64,000 bases of DNA from Planctomycetota bacterium (GTDB lineage: Bacteria; Planctomycetota; Phycisphaerae; UBA1845; PWPN01): assembly GCA_029550525.1 (NCBI GenBank), contig JAKPHF010000004.1:62001-126000 (forward strand). The letters are read 5' to 3'. A program made the position numbers and the translations under genes. Under the pieces are notes generated by a model, which was not told the DNA's origin, did not search any database, and saw only the letters and a list, made by a program, of their open reading frames with translations. Each line of letters starts with the position of its first letter. Position 1 is the first letter of the stretch. This document shows positions 43,855 through 56,468 of this stretch, piece by piece.

Positions 43855-44598
43855 ATGGCGGGCCGCATGGACAGTATGGTCGTGAATCATTCATCCGGAC
43901 CCGATCACCGAACCCCCTGCGTCATTGTGGGCGCCGGCGGCCATGGTCGCGTCGTGCTGGACATACTCTTGTCCGCCCGGCGATACCGGCCGGTCGGCTT
44001 TTTAGACAGCAACCCCGCCCTGCACGGCCGGCGCATGGATGGGCTGCCCATCCTGGGCGATTTGTCCGCGTTGTCGGGCTTGGCGGCACAGGGGATCACC
44101 TCGGCCGTGGTGGCGATCGGCGACAACGGCACGCGGCGAGGCTTCGCCGACGAGATCGAGGCGGCCGGTTTCACGCTGATCAATGCCATCCACCCCTCGG
44201 CCAACCTGGCCCACAACGTGAGCCTCGGCCGGAACATCGTCATCGCCGCCGGCGCGCTGGTCTGCGCTCACTGCCAGATCGGCGACTCGGTCATCCTGAA
44301 CACGGGAAGCATCGTCGATCACGAGACGATGGTCGGAACCGCGGCACACATCTGCCCGGGCGCCCGCATCGCCGGCCGCGTCACCATCGAAGCGGGCGCG
44401 TTCGTAGGCATTGGTGCGACGGTTCTGCAGTGCCTGCGAATCGGCTACGATGCAGTCGTCGGCGGCGGCGCGGTGGTCACGCGGGACGTCGAGCCGATGA
44501 CCACGGTCGTCGGCGTGCCGGCCCGACCCATCCGTACAGCCATGGATCCCGATGAGCTCACGGCGTTCATGCTACCGCGTTCCTTGCAGCACCGGTGA
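43855..44598 (+). CDS. NeuD/PglD-type sugar O/N-acetyltransferase
   Basis: A 247-residue protein. The N-terminal PglD-type Rossmann part has VIVGAGGHGRVVLDIL at residues 23-38 and VGFLDSNP. The C-terminal left-handed beta-helix reads ANLAHNVSLGRNIVIAAGALVCAHCQIGDSVILNTGSIVDHE with the catalytic His in DHE and another nearby. Such enzymes acetylate amino sugars (sialic acid, bacillosamine) for surface glycans. Start uncertain among ATG 43855, 43867 and 43876; none has a good Shine-Dalgarno. It stands next to the EpsI-TPR unit, divergent, and may act in the same surface polysaccharide pathway. Confidence 0.88.
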   Translation: MAGRMDSMVVNHSSGPDHRTPCVIVGAGGHGRVVLDILLSARRYRPVGFLDSNPALHGRRMDGLPILGDLSALSGLAAQGITSAVVAIGDNGTRRGFADEIEAAGFTLINAIHPSANLAHNVSLGRNIVIAAGALVCAHCQIGDSVILNTGSIVDHETMVGTAAHICPGARIAGRVTIEAGAFVGIGATVLQCLRIGYDAVVGGGAVVTRDVEPMTTVVGVPARPIRTAMDPDELTAFMLPRSLQHR

Positions 44599-44631
44599 GC
44601 CGCTGTTTTCGCCGTCTCATTGCACCCCTAT

Positions 44632-44661
44632 GATAGCTGGCAGCTCTCACCTGCAAGCTGG
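44632..44661. repeat. heptamer array (GATAGCT type)
   Basis: GATAGCT, GGCAGCT, CTCACCT, GCAAGCT, GG: period 7, degenerate. Confidence 0.5.
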
Positions 44662-44698
44662 ATACCCGAGAGCAGTGAAGCCCCGGTATCAGCAGAAA

Positions 44699-44717
44699 GG
44701 CGGGCAAGATGCCCGCC
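44699..44717. repeat. 19-base palindrome GGCGGGCAAGATGCCCGCC
   Basis: Identical to the copy at 37218-37236. It lies 32 bases upstream of the phosphatase start and is followed by CCCCAGC. Confidence 0.6.
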
Positions 44718-44749
44718 CCCCAGCATCCGGTTGACGTGGAGTGAACAGC

Positions 44750-45499
44750 ATGCGGCTCGCACGGAGGTTCAGGCTGGTATCCCTGCTCATCCTCGTCGCC
44801 ATGCTCGCCGGCTGCCCGGCCGGTGAGGATGCGGTCATCGAGACAATCATCCCCGCGAATGCCGAAGCGGGCAGATGGATAGTCCTGCCGGGCGCCAACA
44901 ACACGCGCGACATCGGCGGCTACGCCACTCGCGACGGGCGAACCGTCCGCCGCGGCATGGTCTACCGATCGGGTGCGCTGTCGCGATTGACCGACGAGGG
45001 TTGCCACGGTTTTCGCGAGTTGGGGATTCGGCGAGTGATCGATTTCCGCAATCGCTTCGCTCCGTCGCCGCTGTTCGACGGCGACGTTCCCTGCGTTTTC
45101 GAGGCTTCGAGCATGAGCCTGTTGCCCGTGCTCAGCGAGCCGACCGACGTGCCCGAACAGCGTTACGTGCAGACGGTGGCGAAATACGCCCACTCCTACC
45201 GCCAGGCGTTCACGCTGCTCGCCGAACCGAACAACCTGCCGCTCCTGTTTCACTGTGCGGCCGGCAAGGACCGCTCGGGAATCATGGCCGCCCTGCTGCT
45301 CACGCTTCTGGGTGTGGAGCGAGACATGGTCATCGCCGATTACGAGCTATCCGACCTGGTCGCCGCGCCGGTCAGCACAGGCTGCTTGATCGAACTGCTC
45401 GACGAGGTTGAACGGCAAGGCGGGATCGAGGCGTACCTGAGGAGCATCGGTGTGCCCACAGAGACGCAGGAGAGGATCCGGGGACTCCTGCTGGAATAG
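44750..45499 (+). CDS. lipoprotein tyrosine/dual-specificity phosphatase
   Basis: A 249-residue exported protein. The signal MRLARRFRLVSLLILVAMLAGC ends in a lipobox with Cys22. The catalytic loop HCAAGKDRSG has the nucleophile Cys169 and Arg175 of the CX5R motif. NTRDIGGYATRDGRTVRRGMVYRSGAL near residues 43-70 is the N-terminal signature of the Y_phosphatase3 (SIW14/PTP-like) family, and GVERDMVIADY follows the active site. The ATG at 44750 has GGAG 8 bases upstream; a GTG three codons earlier is less suited. Anchored outside the cytoplasmic membrane, its substrate could be phosphosugar or phosphoprotein. Confidence 0.85.
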   Translation: MRLARRFRLVSLLILVAMLAGCPAGEDAVIETIIPANAEAGRWIVLPGANNTRDIGGYATRDGRTVRRGMVYRSGALSRLTDEGCHGFRELGIRRVIDFRNRFAPSPLFDGDVPCVFEASSMSLLPVLSEPTDVPEQRYVQTVAKYAHSYRQAFTLLAEPNNLPLLFHCAAGKDRSGIMAALLLTLLGVERDMVIADYELSDLVAAPVSTGCLIELLDEVERQGGIEAYLRSIGVPTETQERIRGLLLE

Positions 45500-45510
45500 T
45501 CGAGAAAGGT

Positions 45511-45555
45511 TTGAGACTTGAGACCTGAGTGCTTGAGGGCCTTGAGCTCTGAGCC
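45511..45555. repeat. heptamer array (TGAGACT type)
   Basis: TTGAGAC, TTGAGAC, CTGAGTG, CTTGAGG and neighbours, period near 7, directly after the phosphatase stop. Confidence 0.6.
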
Positions 45556-45577
45556 AACACAGACCGACCGCTTGCCG

Positions 45578-45611
45578 GCAGCTGATAGCTGACAGCTGAT
45601 AGCCGATAGCT
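45578..45611. repeat. heptamer array (AGCTGAT type)
   Basis: AGCTGAT, AGCTGAC, AGCTGAT, AGCCGAT, AGCTG: five units with few mismatches. It sits between the convergent phosphatase and hslU genes. Confidence 0.72.
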
Positions 45612-45629
45612 GCTTCCATCCGTGTTTCG

Positions 45630-46970
<1,341 letters not shown>

Positions 46971-46977
46971 GGTGTTT

Positions 46978-47014
46978 GTCAGTGGTCAGTGGTCAGTTGT
47001 CAGTGGCCAGTGGT
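46978..47014. repeat. heptamer array (TCAGTGG type), left member of an inverted pair
   Basis: GTCAGTG, GTCAGTG, GTCAGTT, GTCAGTG, GCCAGTG, GTC. The complementary array is at 47121-47183. Confidence 0.75.
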
Positions 47015-47120
47015 CGGGTCATTGGTCCATTGGTCCGTGGTGGAGTACTCGTTTCTCACTGTCTCAACGCCGTTTCCGCTCACCAGATCACCACCCGACT
47101 GTGAACTGCGTATCATTCCA

Positions 47121-47183
47121 CAACTGACCAACGGACCAAGGCCCCACAACGGACCACTGGCCATCGGCCACTGACCACTGACT
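47121..47183. repeat. heptamer array (CCACTGA type), right member of an inverted pair
   Basis: CAACTGA, CCAACGG, ACCAAGG, then CCACTGG, CCATCGG, CCACTGA, CCACTGA. It can pair with the array at 46978-47014 to form a long imperfect hairpin in the hslV-hslU gap. Confidence 0.72.
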
Positions 47184-47187
47184 CTTC

Positions 47188-47730
47188 TCAAAGCTTCTCG
47201 ATGGTCAGATGATCGTTCGTATACACACAAATGTCCGCGGCGATCAGCAGCGACTCGCGGACGATGTCCTCGGCCGGCAGGTTCGAATGCTTGAGCAGGG
47301 CCCGGGCGGCCGCGGCGGCGTACATGCCGCCCGAACCGATGCCGATTACGCCGTCGGTCGGCTCGATCACATTGCCGTCGCCGCTGACGATGAGTGACGT
47401 CTCGAGGTCCACGACCGCCATGAGCGACTCCAGCCGCCGCAAAATCCGGTCCGTTCGCCAGTCCTTGGCCAACTGGGTGGCCGCTCGCTTGAGATTGCCC
47501 TTATGTTCCTCGAGCTTGGCTTCGAAACGGTCGAGGAGAGCAAACGCGTCGGCCGCCGAGCCAGCAAAGCCGCAAAGCACCTTCCCGCCGCCCAGCCTCC
47601 GAATCTTGTTCGCGTCGTGCTTGAGGGCGGTTTGCCCCAGCGTCACTTGACCGTCGCCGCCGATGGCCACCTGCCCGTCCCGCCGGACGGCCAGGATGGT
47701 CGTTCCGTGAATCTCTTCGCGTCTGCCCAT
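47188..47730 (-). CDS. hslV: HslV peptidase subunit
   Basis: A 180-residue N-terminal nucleophile hydrolase. The precursor MGRREEIHG is expected to be removed to expose Thr10 ([21 protein letters not shown]), the catalytic threonine. [21 protein letters not shown] and [19 protein letters not shown] are conserved. ATG at 47730 is chosen because it leaves a propeptide of normal length and has GGAG 11 bases upstream. Forms the double-ring protease with HslU. Confidence 0.95.
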   Translation of the reverse strand: MGRREEIHGTTILAVRRDGQVAIGGDGQVTLGQTALKHDANKIRRLGGGKVLCGFAGSAADAFALLDRFEAKLEEHKGNLKRAATQLAKDWRTDRILRRLESLMAVVDLETSLIVSGDGNVIEPTDGVIGIGSGGMYAAAAARALLKHSNLPAEDIVRESLLIAADICVYTNDHLTIEKL

Positions 47731-47858
47731 AGCCGAATCCGCTCCGCTGCCGCAACCGTTCGGGCTGCTACGCATCCAATACACTGAACGATATGATAGG
47801 CGAAGGCCGTCAGATCAATCCAGCGGACGGAGTCTGGCCTACATCCGAGGGAGTAGTC

Positions 47859-48473
47859 ATGCGGAAGATCGCGTTTGGGAAGGCGGCACGGGCGATCCTG
47901 TTCGGAGGCGGGCTGCTGTTCTCCGCTTTGGCCACCACCTGCAACGAACAACGATCGGCCCCGCCAGTGAACACGCAACCGGTGGCACCGTCGCCGGAAG
48001 ACAGCCGGCCGGCAGAGCTGCAAGAGTCCGATACCGCCGAACGCTCACAGACTCGCGAGACGCAGCCTGAGGCCAAGCCCCCAACCACGCGTCCCGCCGA
48101 CACGCAGCCGGCGTCGCGTCCCGAACCGCCGCAGCCGGTTTCTACCTACGACTCCAGACCGCCCTACCCGGTCGCTCTCTACGTGAAATCCCCGAAGGAG
48201 GAACAGCCCGGCTGGCTGCGGATCGAGGCGTTGGCCGAGGAGGGCAAGCTTGCCACCGCACAGGGCCGTTTCCCCGAACAGAATCGCATCTACGTGAACA
48301 CGGGCAATGTCCGCCGCATCCGCATCCACGTTGGCCACCTGCCCTTGCGTGCCAACGAGCGCGTCATCCTGCAAATCGACGGCCAGGGAATGGTCATCAG
48401 CCGAACCCGCCCGTTCACCACGCTCGAGCTCAGTCCGACCGGTCAGTGGAAGGTGTTGAAAGAGCAAGAGTGA
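47859..48473 (+). CDS. small lipoprotein of unknown function
   Basis: A 204-residue exported protein. The signal MRKIAFGKAARAILFGGGLLFSALATTC ends in a lipobox-like Cys28. Residues 30-100 are Pro/Thr/Ser/Glu-rich, a flexible linker (TQPEAKPPTTRPADTQP). The C-terminal 100 residues form a small beta domain (RIRIHVGHLPLRANERVILQIDGQGMVISRTRPFTTLEL). ATG at 47859 has GAGGGAG upstream. Divergent from hslV. Not a recognised family. Confidence 0.72.
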   Translation: MRKIAFGKAARAILFGGGLLFSALATTCNEQRSAPPVNTQPVAPSPEDSRPAELQESDTAERSQTRETQPEAKPPTTRPADTQPASRPEPPQPVSTYDSRPPYPVALYVKSPKEEQPGWLRIEALAEEGKLATAQGRFPEQNRIYVNTGNVRRIRIHVGHLPLRANERVILQIDGQGMVISRTRPFTTLELSPTGQWKVLKEQE

Positions 48474-48621
48474 CTCGGATGCGCTGCCACATCCGTCCAA
48501 TGGGAACCTCACCCGCCGGTTTCCGATCGTGGCAGCGCGGGCCGGGATCCGGCCGCCATGTGTCGGCTGGACAGAAGTACTCGAGTATTTGCGCCGGCCC
48601 GCTTTCGCCGGGCGCGATCGC

Positions 48622-48759
48622 TCAGGTGGCCAAGCTGACGATGACGATCGGAAGCACGAGTTCCATCAACTCGCCGGTCGGACCGCAGGGGCTCAGATCC
48701 AGGGCGAACAGCGTACCGGTGATCACCATGCCCCATCGCACGAGTCGTCGCGTCATCAT
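48622..48759 (-). CDS. 45-residue hydrophobic peptide
   Basis: MMTRRLVRWGMVITGTLFAL begins a small protein whose last 30 residues (ALDLSPCGPTGELMELVLPIVIVSLAT) are hydrophobic. ATG at 48759 has GGAG 7 bases upstream, which is strong support for a real start. It may be a membrane peptide; no family is known to me. A 50-codon extension upstream has shadow-like composition and is not included. Confidence 0.45.
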   Translation of the reverse strand: MMTRRLVRWGMVITGTLFALDLSPCGPTGELMELVLPIVIVSLAT

Positions 48760-48875
48760 GTTTCCACTCCAACCGGCGCGATCGCAGGAAACATCGCCAC
48801 CCAGGTCGCGCCCGTTCCCGGCGGCGAACAGGGGCATCCTAACCGGGCCGGACCGGCAAGCAAAGGCTCCGTCCA

Positions 48876-49281
48876 TCAGACCGGTTCGATGCCGAGCGAT
48901 TCGAGCCAATCACGGGCCTCTTCCAACTGGCGATCGTGCTCGTAAGCATACCACTTGTCGAGCAGCCCATGCTTGGCACAGACATTGTTGGAGCGGCCGA
49001 ACGCCCCCCCGGCCCTCGATGGCCCGCGCCAACCGGTTCCGCATGTCCTCGTTCTTCAGCGTGTAGATGAAATCCACCATGAACCGATATGCCCGGTTCG
49101 TTTCGATGCGGTCGATGGCCACGTACCGATCGCCGCCCTCGACGATCCGCCGAGCCCGCTCCCGCTCTTCGTGCATCCATTCCGGCTCGTCGGGATCGGA
49201 TGCTTCGTCTTCATCGTCCGAGTCTGCCGTCCAACGATAGTAGCACGTTCGTTGCCTCCCGCGATAGTGACGCCATCCCGC
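48876..49281 (-). pseudogene. frameshifted UPF0158-type protein gene
   Basis: The N-terminal frame reads DPDEPEWMHEERERARRIVEGGD, YVAIDRIETNRAYRFMVDFI, NEDMRNRLARAIEGRG, a pattern I know from UPF0158-family proteins. At a run of seven G (complement of C at 49004-49010) the frame is lost. Removing one G restores AFGRSNNVCAKHGLLDKWYAYEHDRQLEEARDWLESLGIEPV, ending at TGA 48878-48876, which is the family's C-terminus. Upstream no start codon precedes the family N-terminus before an in-frame TAG at 49284-49282, so the start is also unclear. Either a pseudogene, a homopolymer sequencing error, or a slippery/phase-variable gene. Confidence 0.7.
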
Positions 49282-49496
49282 CTATCGAAACGTCTGGGCC
49301 TTCCAGTATGGCCGAAATCGTGACAAAAACCAGAATGAGGCGCTCCGCCGCCGCTCATGCCGGCACTTCGATGATAGCCGGATGAAATGGGGTACCGCAT
49401 TGTCTGGAACCCACCTTGCGGAATGCTCACAAATCCATGAGCATGTATCCTGCCTGCAAATGGGATTCTCTACGAAAGACAATGCCAGATAAACAC
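49282..49496. other. AT-richer gene-free stretch
   Basis: Lower GC than its surroundings, with no convincing gene. It ends in the promoter at 49497. Confidence 0.4.
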
Positions 49497-49525
49497 TTGT
49501 GCCGAGTATATCGTCCTGCTAATAT
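49497..49525 (+). promoter_or_regulatory. candidate promoter of the hypothetical protein
   Basis: TTGTGC (49497-49502), 17-base spacer, TAATAT (49520-49525); leader about 35 bases with GGAG before ATG 49567. Confidence 0.48.
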
Positions 49526-49566
49526 TCGGGCCGCCTGTCCCCGTGCCGTCGGCGGAGTGACCGAGA

Positions 49567-50256
49567 ATGGGTCTTTCCATCCAAGTGGGATCGCTGGCTT
49601 ACCTTCTGGTCAATGACGCGGAAGGCGCGGCGAGCCTGCGCGAAGACTTCTCGCGGCTCAACGCCTTCCTCGGGAGCGTCGGGCTCGAGCCACACATCGA
49701 GCCACAAGACTGCGCGGTGTTCTCATGCGATATGTACGGCTACCTCGGCTTGCACTACCTGCGCCGCGTGGCCGCTCACCTCGATCTCGAGGGCGTACTC
49801 CCTCCGCCCGGCCAGGAGGATGACTTCCAGGACGAGGCCATGGAAGCGTATTACCTGTCGGCGAGCAGACCCTCCGGCGGCTGGCTGGACCGCTTCTTCG
49901 GCCGCCGGCCCATGAACCGCACATTCGACCACCTCATGCTGCACAGCGATGCCGAGGGGTTCTATCTGCCGCAGACGTTCCCGCAGGTGCTCATGGCCCC
50001 GGACAAATTCGGCGTCCCCGGCAGCATGGTTGGCTCGTCGGTGCGGCTGCTTGAGGAATGTCGGCGTTTGGCCCAAGCCCTGGAGCTGCCGCTGGATCTG
50101 GATCCCGAGAGCGATCTCGTGTGGGACGCCACGCAAACGCAAGGTCAGGGTGACACGCAATGGCAGCGATACGCCATCGAATCGTTCACCTGCCTGCGGC
50201 TGCACAAAGCGTGCATCCATTCATTGGAGACCGGCGCCGCCATCGTCTTCTGCTGA
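49567..50256 (+). CDS. conserved-looking hypothetical protein
   Basis: A 229-residue soluble protein that starts MGLSIQVGSLAYLLVNDAEGA and has balanced composition and a Shine-Dalgarno (GGAG, spacing 9), so it is likely real. Features: CDMYGYLGLHYLRRVAAHLDLEG near 54-76, FGRRPMNRTFDHLMLHSDAEGFYLPQTF and GVPGSMVGSSVRLLEECRRLAQALELPLD. I recognise no family and see no signal peptide or membrane segment. Monocistronic, followed by a heptamer array region. Confidence 0.65.
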   Translation: MGLSIQVGSLAYLLVNDAEGAASLREDFSRLNAFLGSVGLEPHIEPQDCAVFSCDMYGYLGLHYLRRVAAHLDLEGVLPPPGQEDDFQDEAMEAYYLSASRPSGGWLDRFFGRRPMNRTFDHLMLHSDAEGFYLPQTFPQVLMAPDKFGVPGSMVGSSVRLLEECRRLAQALELPLDLDPESDLVWDATQTQGQGDTQWQRYAIESFTCLRLHKACIHSLETGAAIVFC

Positions 50257-50429
50257 ACCCGTCAGAAGCTCTCCGCGTGAACGACCGATGATCTGGTTCT
50301 GGGCTCCTGGTCCGTAGGCTCACGCCTACGGCTACTGACCGTCGCCCCTTCGGGGCGAGATGACGCCGGACGCTGAACGCGTACACGCCGGATGCATACA
50401 TTACAACAGAAACCACCCGGCAAATGCTG

Positions 50430-50460
50430 ACTCAAGCCTCAGGACTCAGGTCTCAAGCCT
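50430..50460. repeat. heptamer array (ACTCAGG type)
   Basis: ACTCAAG, CCTCAGG, ACTCAGG, TCTCAAG, CCT: period 7. Confidence 0.68.
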
Positions 50461-50468
50461 TTCTCGCC

Positions 50469-50496
50469 AGTCCCCAGGCCCCAATCCCCAGTCCTT
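50469..50496. repeat. heptamer array (AGTCCCC type)
   Basis: AGTCCCC, AGGCCCC, AATCCCC, AGTCCTT: same unit class as 6020-6047 and 59201-59228. Confidence 0.68.
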
Positions 50497-50564
50497 GCCG
50501 ACAAACTGACACAATAGTGTCACTTCAAGCAGCAGATATGCTGGCACAGTCGACAAGCTGGCCA

Positions 50565-51971
50565 TCAAATCCTCTCGCCCAGAGCGGCGGCGATGGCGTC
50601 CAGGTCGTCGGGGACCTTCTTGGGCGGGTTGGCCATCACGCCGGTGGGCGGCGTGGCGGGCGGCGGTACGGCCAGCTTCATGTCCAGGCCGGTGTGGTAC
50701 TTCACGGTGGCGTCGGGATCCTTGAGTTCGTGGCCGGTGAGGATGCAAACCACGCGCTCGTCGGGCGAGATGACCTGCTCGGCCAGGAGCCGGCGCAGGC
50801 CGGCCACGCTGGCGGCGCTGGCGGGCTCACAGCCGAAGCCGTAGTGGCCGACGATGGCCTTGTGCTCGAGGATCTCCTCGTCGGTGACTTCGCGGACGAC
50901 GCCGTTCATGAAATCGAGCGCCCGCAGCACCTTGGGCAGGTTGACGGGCCGGGCGATCTCGATGGCCGAAGCGACGGTGTGCGGCAGGTAATGGCTTTCG
51001 TCCATGGCCGCGTACAGCCCGCCGATCTTGGCTGCATCAAAGCGCCCGCCCTGCCAGCGAAGCGATTCCTTCTCGTACAGGTGATAGAGCGTGTTCGCGC
51101 CGGCCGCGTTGATGACGGCCAGTCGCGGCACGCGATCGATCAGCCCCAGCTGGTGCAGCTCGATAAAAGCTTTGCCGAAGGACGACGAGTTGCCGAGATT
51201 CCCGCCGGGCACCACGATCCAGTCGGGCACTTCCCAGTCCAGACCCTGCAGGACGCGGTACATGATGGCCTTCTGGCCTTCGAGGCGGAAGGGATTGACC
51301 GAGTTCATGAGGTAGATGCCGAGCTTGTCGGCGATCTGCCGCACGCGGCGCAGGCAGGCGTCGAAGTCGCCCTCGATCTGCAGCGTGGTGGCCCCGTAGT
51401 CCAGCGCCTGGCTGAGCTTGCCGTACGCGATCTTGCCCGAGCCGATGAAGACGATGCCTTGCATGGGCGGGTCGGACTTGTTGGCAAAGACGGCCATGGA
51501 CGCCGACGTATTGCCCGTGCTGGCGCAGGCGACGCGTTTGCGGCCGAGCATGCTCGCGATGGTGATCGCGGCGGTCATGCCGTTGTCTTTGAAGCTGCCC
51601 GAAGGGTTGAGGCCTTCGTATTGCAGGTAGAGCCGCTTGGGCTTCATGCCGATCTGGGCGCCGACACGGTCGTTCTCCTCGAGCAGCGTTCGGCCCTCGC
51701 CGATGGTGACGATCTTGTCGTAGGGAGCGAAGGGCAGCAGTTCGCGGAAGCGCCACACGCCGGAGAAGTCGAGCCGGGCCTCGACGCTGTGGCCCTTGGT
51801 GCACCAGCGCGGCTCGAAGAAGCTCATGCGGTGCGGCACGGGCAGCCGGTCCCAGTCGTAGCCCACGTCGAGCATGGACTGGCACTTGGGGCAGGCGAAG
51901 ATGACCTGGCCGATATCGAACGTCGCCCGGCAATCGGGGTTGATGCAGATCTGGAAGGCTTTGTCGCTCAT
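50565..51971 (-). CDS. thrC: threonine synthase
   Basis: A 468-residue PLP enzyme converting O-phospho-L-homoserine to L-threonine. The N-terminal zinc ribbon has Cys9, Cys14, Cys27 and Cys30. The PLP lysine is Lys128 in [19 protein letters not shown] (phosphate loop) and [14 protein letters not shown] are conserved. The C-terminus has an extra Pro-rich tail of about 35 residues. ATG at 51971 has no Shine-Dalgarno; a -10-like TACAAT sits 7 bases upstream, suggesting a leaderless transcript. Upstream on the same strand is metH, about 300 bases away with a heptamer array between. Confidence 0.95.
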   Translation of the reverse strand: MSDKAFQICINPDCRATFDIGQVIFACPKCQSMLDVGYDWDRLPVPHRMSFFEPRWCTKGHSVEARLDFSGVWRFRELLPFAPYDKIVTIGEGRTLLEENDRVGAQIGMKPKRLYLQYEGLNPSGSFKDNGMTAAITIASMLGRKRVACASTGNTSASMAVFANKSDPPMQGIVFIGSGKIAYGKLSQALDYGATTLQIEGDFDACLRRVRQIADKLGIYLMNSVNPFRLEGQKAIMYRVLQGLDWEVPDWIVVPGGNLGNSSSFGKAFIELHQLGLIDRVPRLAVINAAGANTLYHLYEKESLRWQGGRFDAAKIGGLYAAMDESHYLPHTVASAIEIARPVNLPKVLRALDFMNGVVREVTDEEILEHKAIVGHYGFGCEPASAASVAGLRRLLAEQVISPDERVVCILTGHELKDPDATVKYHTGLDMKLAVPPPATPPTGVMANPPKKVPDDLDAIAAALGERI

Positions 51972-51978
51972 GGGGTGG

Positions 51979-52008
51979 ATTGTAACCGTTCGGCGGGTGG
52001 TAAGCCAA
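51979..52008 (-). promoter_or_regulatory. thrC promoter placing the start point at the ATG
   Basis: Reading leftwards: TTGGCT (52008-52003), 18-base spacer, TACAAT (51984-51979). The start point expected 6-7 bases downstream is the ATG at 51971 itself. Confidence 0.52.
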
Positions 52009-52011
52009 AAA

Positions 52012-52031
52012 AGCTATGAGCTATGAGCCGG
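52012..52031. repeat. short heptamer array (AGCTATG type)
   Basis: AGCTATG, AGCTATG, AGCCGG. It lies just upstream of the thrC promoter. Confidence 0.5.
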
Positions 52032-52237
52032 ACACAACCAGTTGCTCGCGATCCGAAGGTGGGTTGGGGTTATCGGGCGCGCGGGCGTCCATTGGAGATG
52101 GTGTCCAGAAAAGGAATGTGTCCGCCAGGGCGAAAGCGCCGGTCGCAATCGGAAGGAGTCCGCCGGGGCTCGCCCGGCGGCTCGCTGGGCGGATCGCTGG
52201 GTTGGCGGGATGCAAACGACCAAGGGACAACGGACCC

Positions 52238-52267
52238 GACCACTGACCACTGACAACTGGCCACTGA
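52238..52267. repeat. heptamer array (GACCACT type)
   Basis: GACCACT, GACCACT, GACAACT, GGCCACT, GACTA: it abuts the metH stop codon at 52268. Same class as 47121-47183. Confidence 0.7.
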
Positions 52268-55705
<3,438 letters not shown>

Positions 55706-55734
55706 TCCTTGCTCCGAAGAAAGTCAACTCAGCA

Positions 55735-55763
55735 ATCCTAGCGTGGTGCTCTTACGCGGGCAA
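55735..55763 (-). promoter_or_regulatory. candidate metH promoter
   Basis: Reading leftwards: TTGCCC (55763-55758), 17-base spacer, TAGGAT (55740-55735); leader about 23 bases. Confidence 0.42.
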
Positions 55764-56468
55764 ACGGGGGCGTGGGGGTCATGCTATTGCCGACCTGAAC
55801 CGGCGACGGCAATGCGAACCACGACCGGGCGAGCCACGCCGGCCGAGAGGTTCACGGGAATCGGTCAGAAGGCCAGAAGATGTGATTGCCGTCCTGCGAG
55901 CCCTGCGAAGACGTGAGGCTCCGGGGAACGGCGCTGCTATCGATCAACCGAAGAAGTGTGCTTTCATTCCCCTGTGAGCCGCCAGCCGTTGGCACGACTG
56001 GCGACTCATTTTCCACACTCGCTACGGCTTATAAGCCTCGCACAAACGCGCCAATTCCGACCCCTTCTACAAGGTTGCCCCCCTTTGGTCAAGGATAATC
56101 TTGATGGACACAGCCCTTTCGGGTATTTGCCCGGCCGGCGAAGTGACTCGCACGGGCGCCTATCTCCGCCCGCGCAGAGTGCCGCTAAATTCATGTTTAT
56201 TTTGAACTTCCGAAATGCGACGCTTGGCGGCAACCGGGACCGCCCCACCCGCGTGATAGGACGTAGCCAGCCTGGATAATCAGTCCACATCGGACCCCGT
56301 TTTGACGTCGCTAACGACTGATGGAGCGCAACGGCGGCCGGGTTAAACCGGTTCAATCGGGGCCGTTCCGAACCCCTGCCGCGCTGACGGCATGGCGAAG
56401 GCGTTTTCTCGTGAGGCGGCCGATGGTTTTCGGCTGACATTAATCTGACGCTCACGAGGTTCCTCTCC
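55764..56468. other. gene-free stretch before the terminase gene
   Basis: About 700 bases with no convincing gene, tRNA or integrase; an AT-richer patch lies near 56188-56215. No attachment-site repeat is evident. Confidence 0.4.

Larger units (their letters stand above)
50257..50564. other. intergenic stretch with two heptamer arrays and a palindrome
   Basis: Contains the arrays at 50430-50460 and 50469-50496 and a TGACAC-AATA-GTGTCA hairpin near 50508-50523, which could be a weak minus-strand terminator for thrC. No gene. Confidence 0.5.

Noticed and set aside
50508..50523. TGACAC-AATA-GTGTCA hairpin as a thrC terminator
   Set aside because: Only 6 bp with no T-run on the minus strand; kept as a weak possibility in the gap entry rather than as a terminator.
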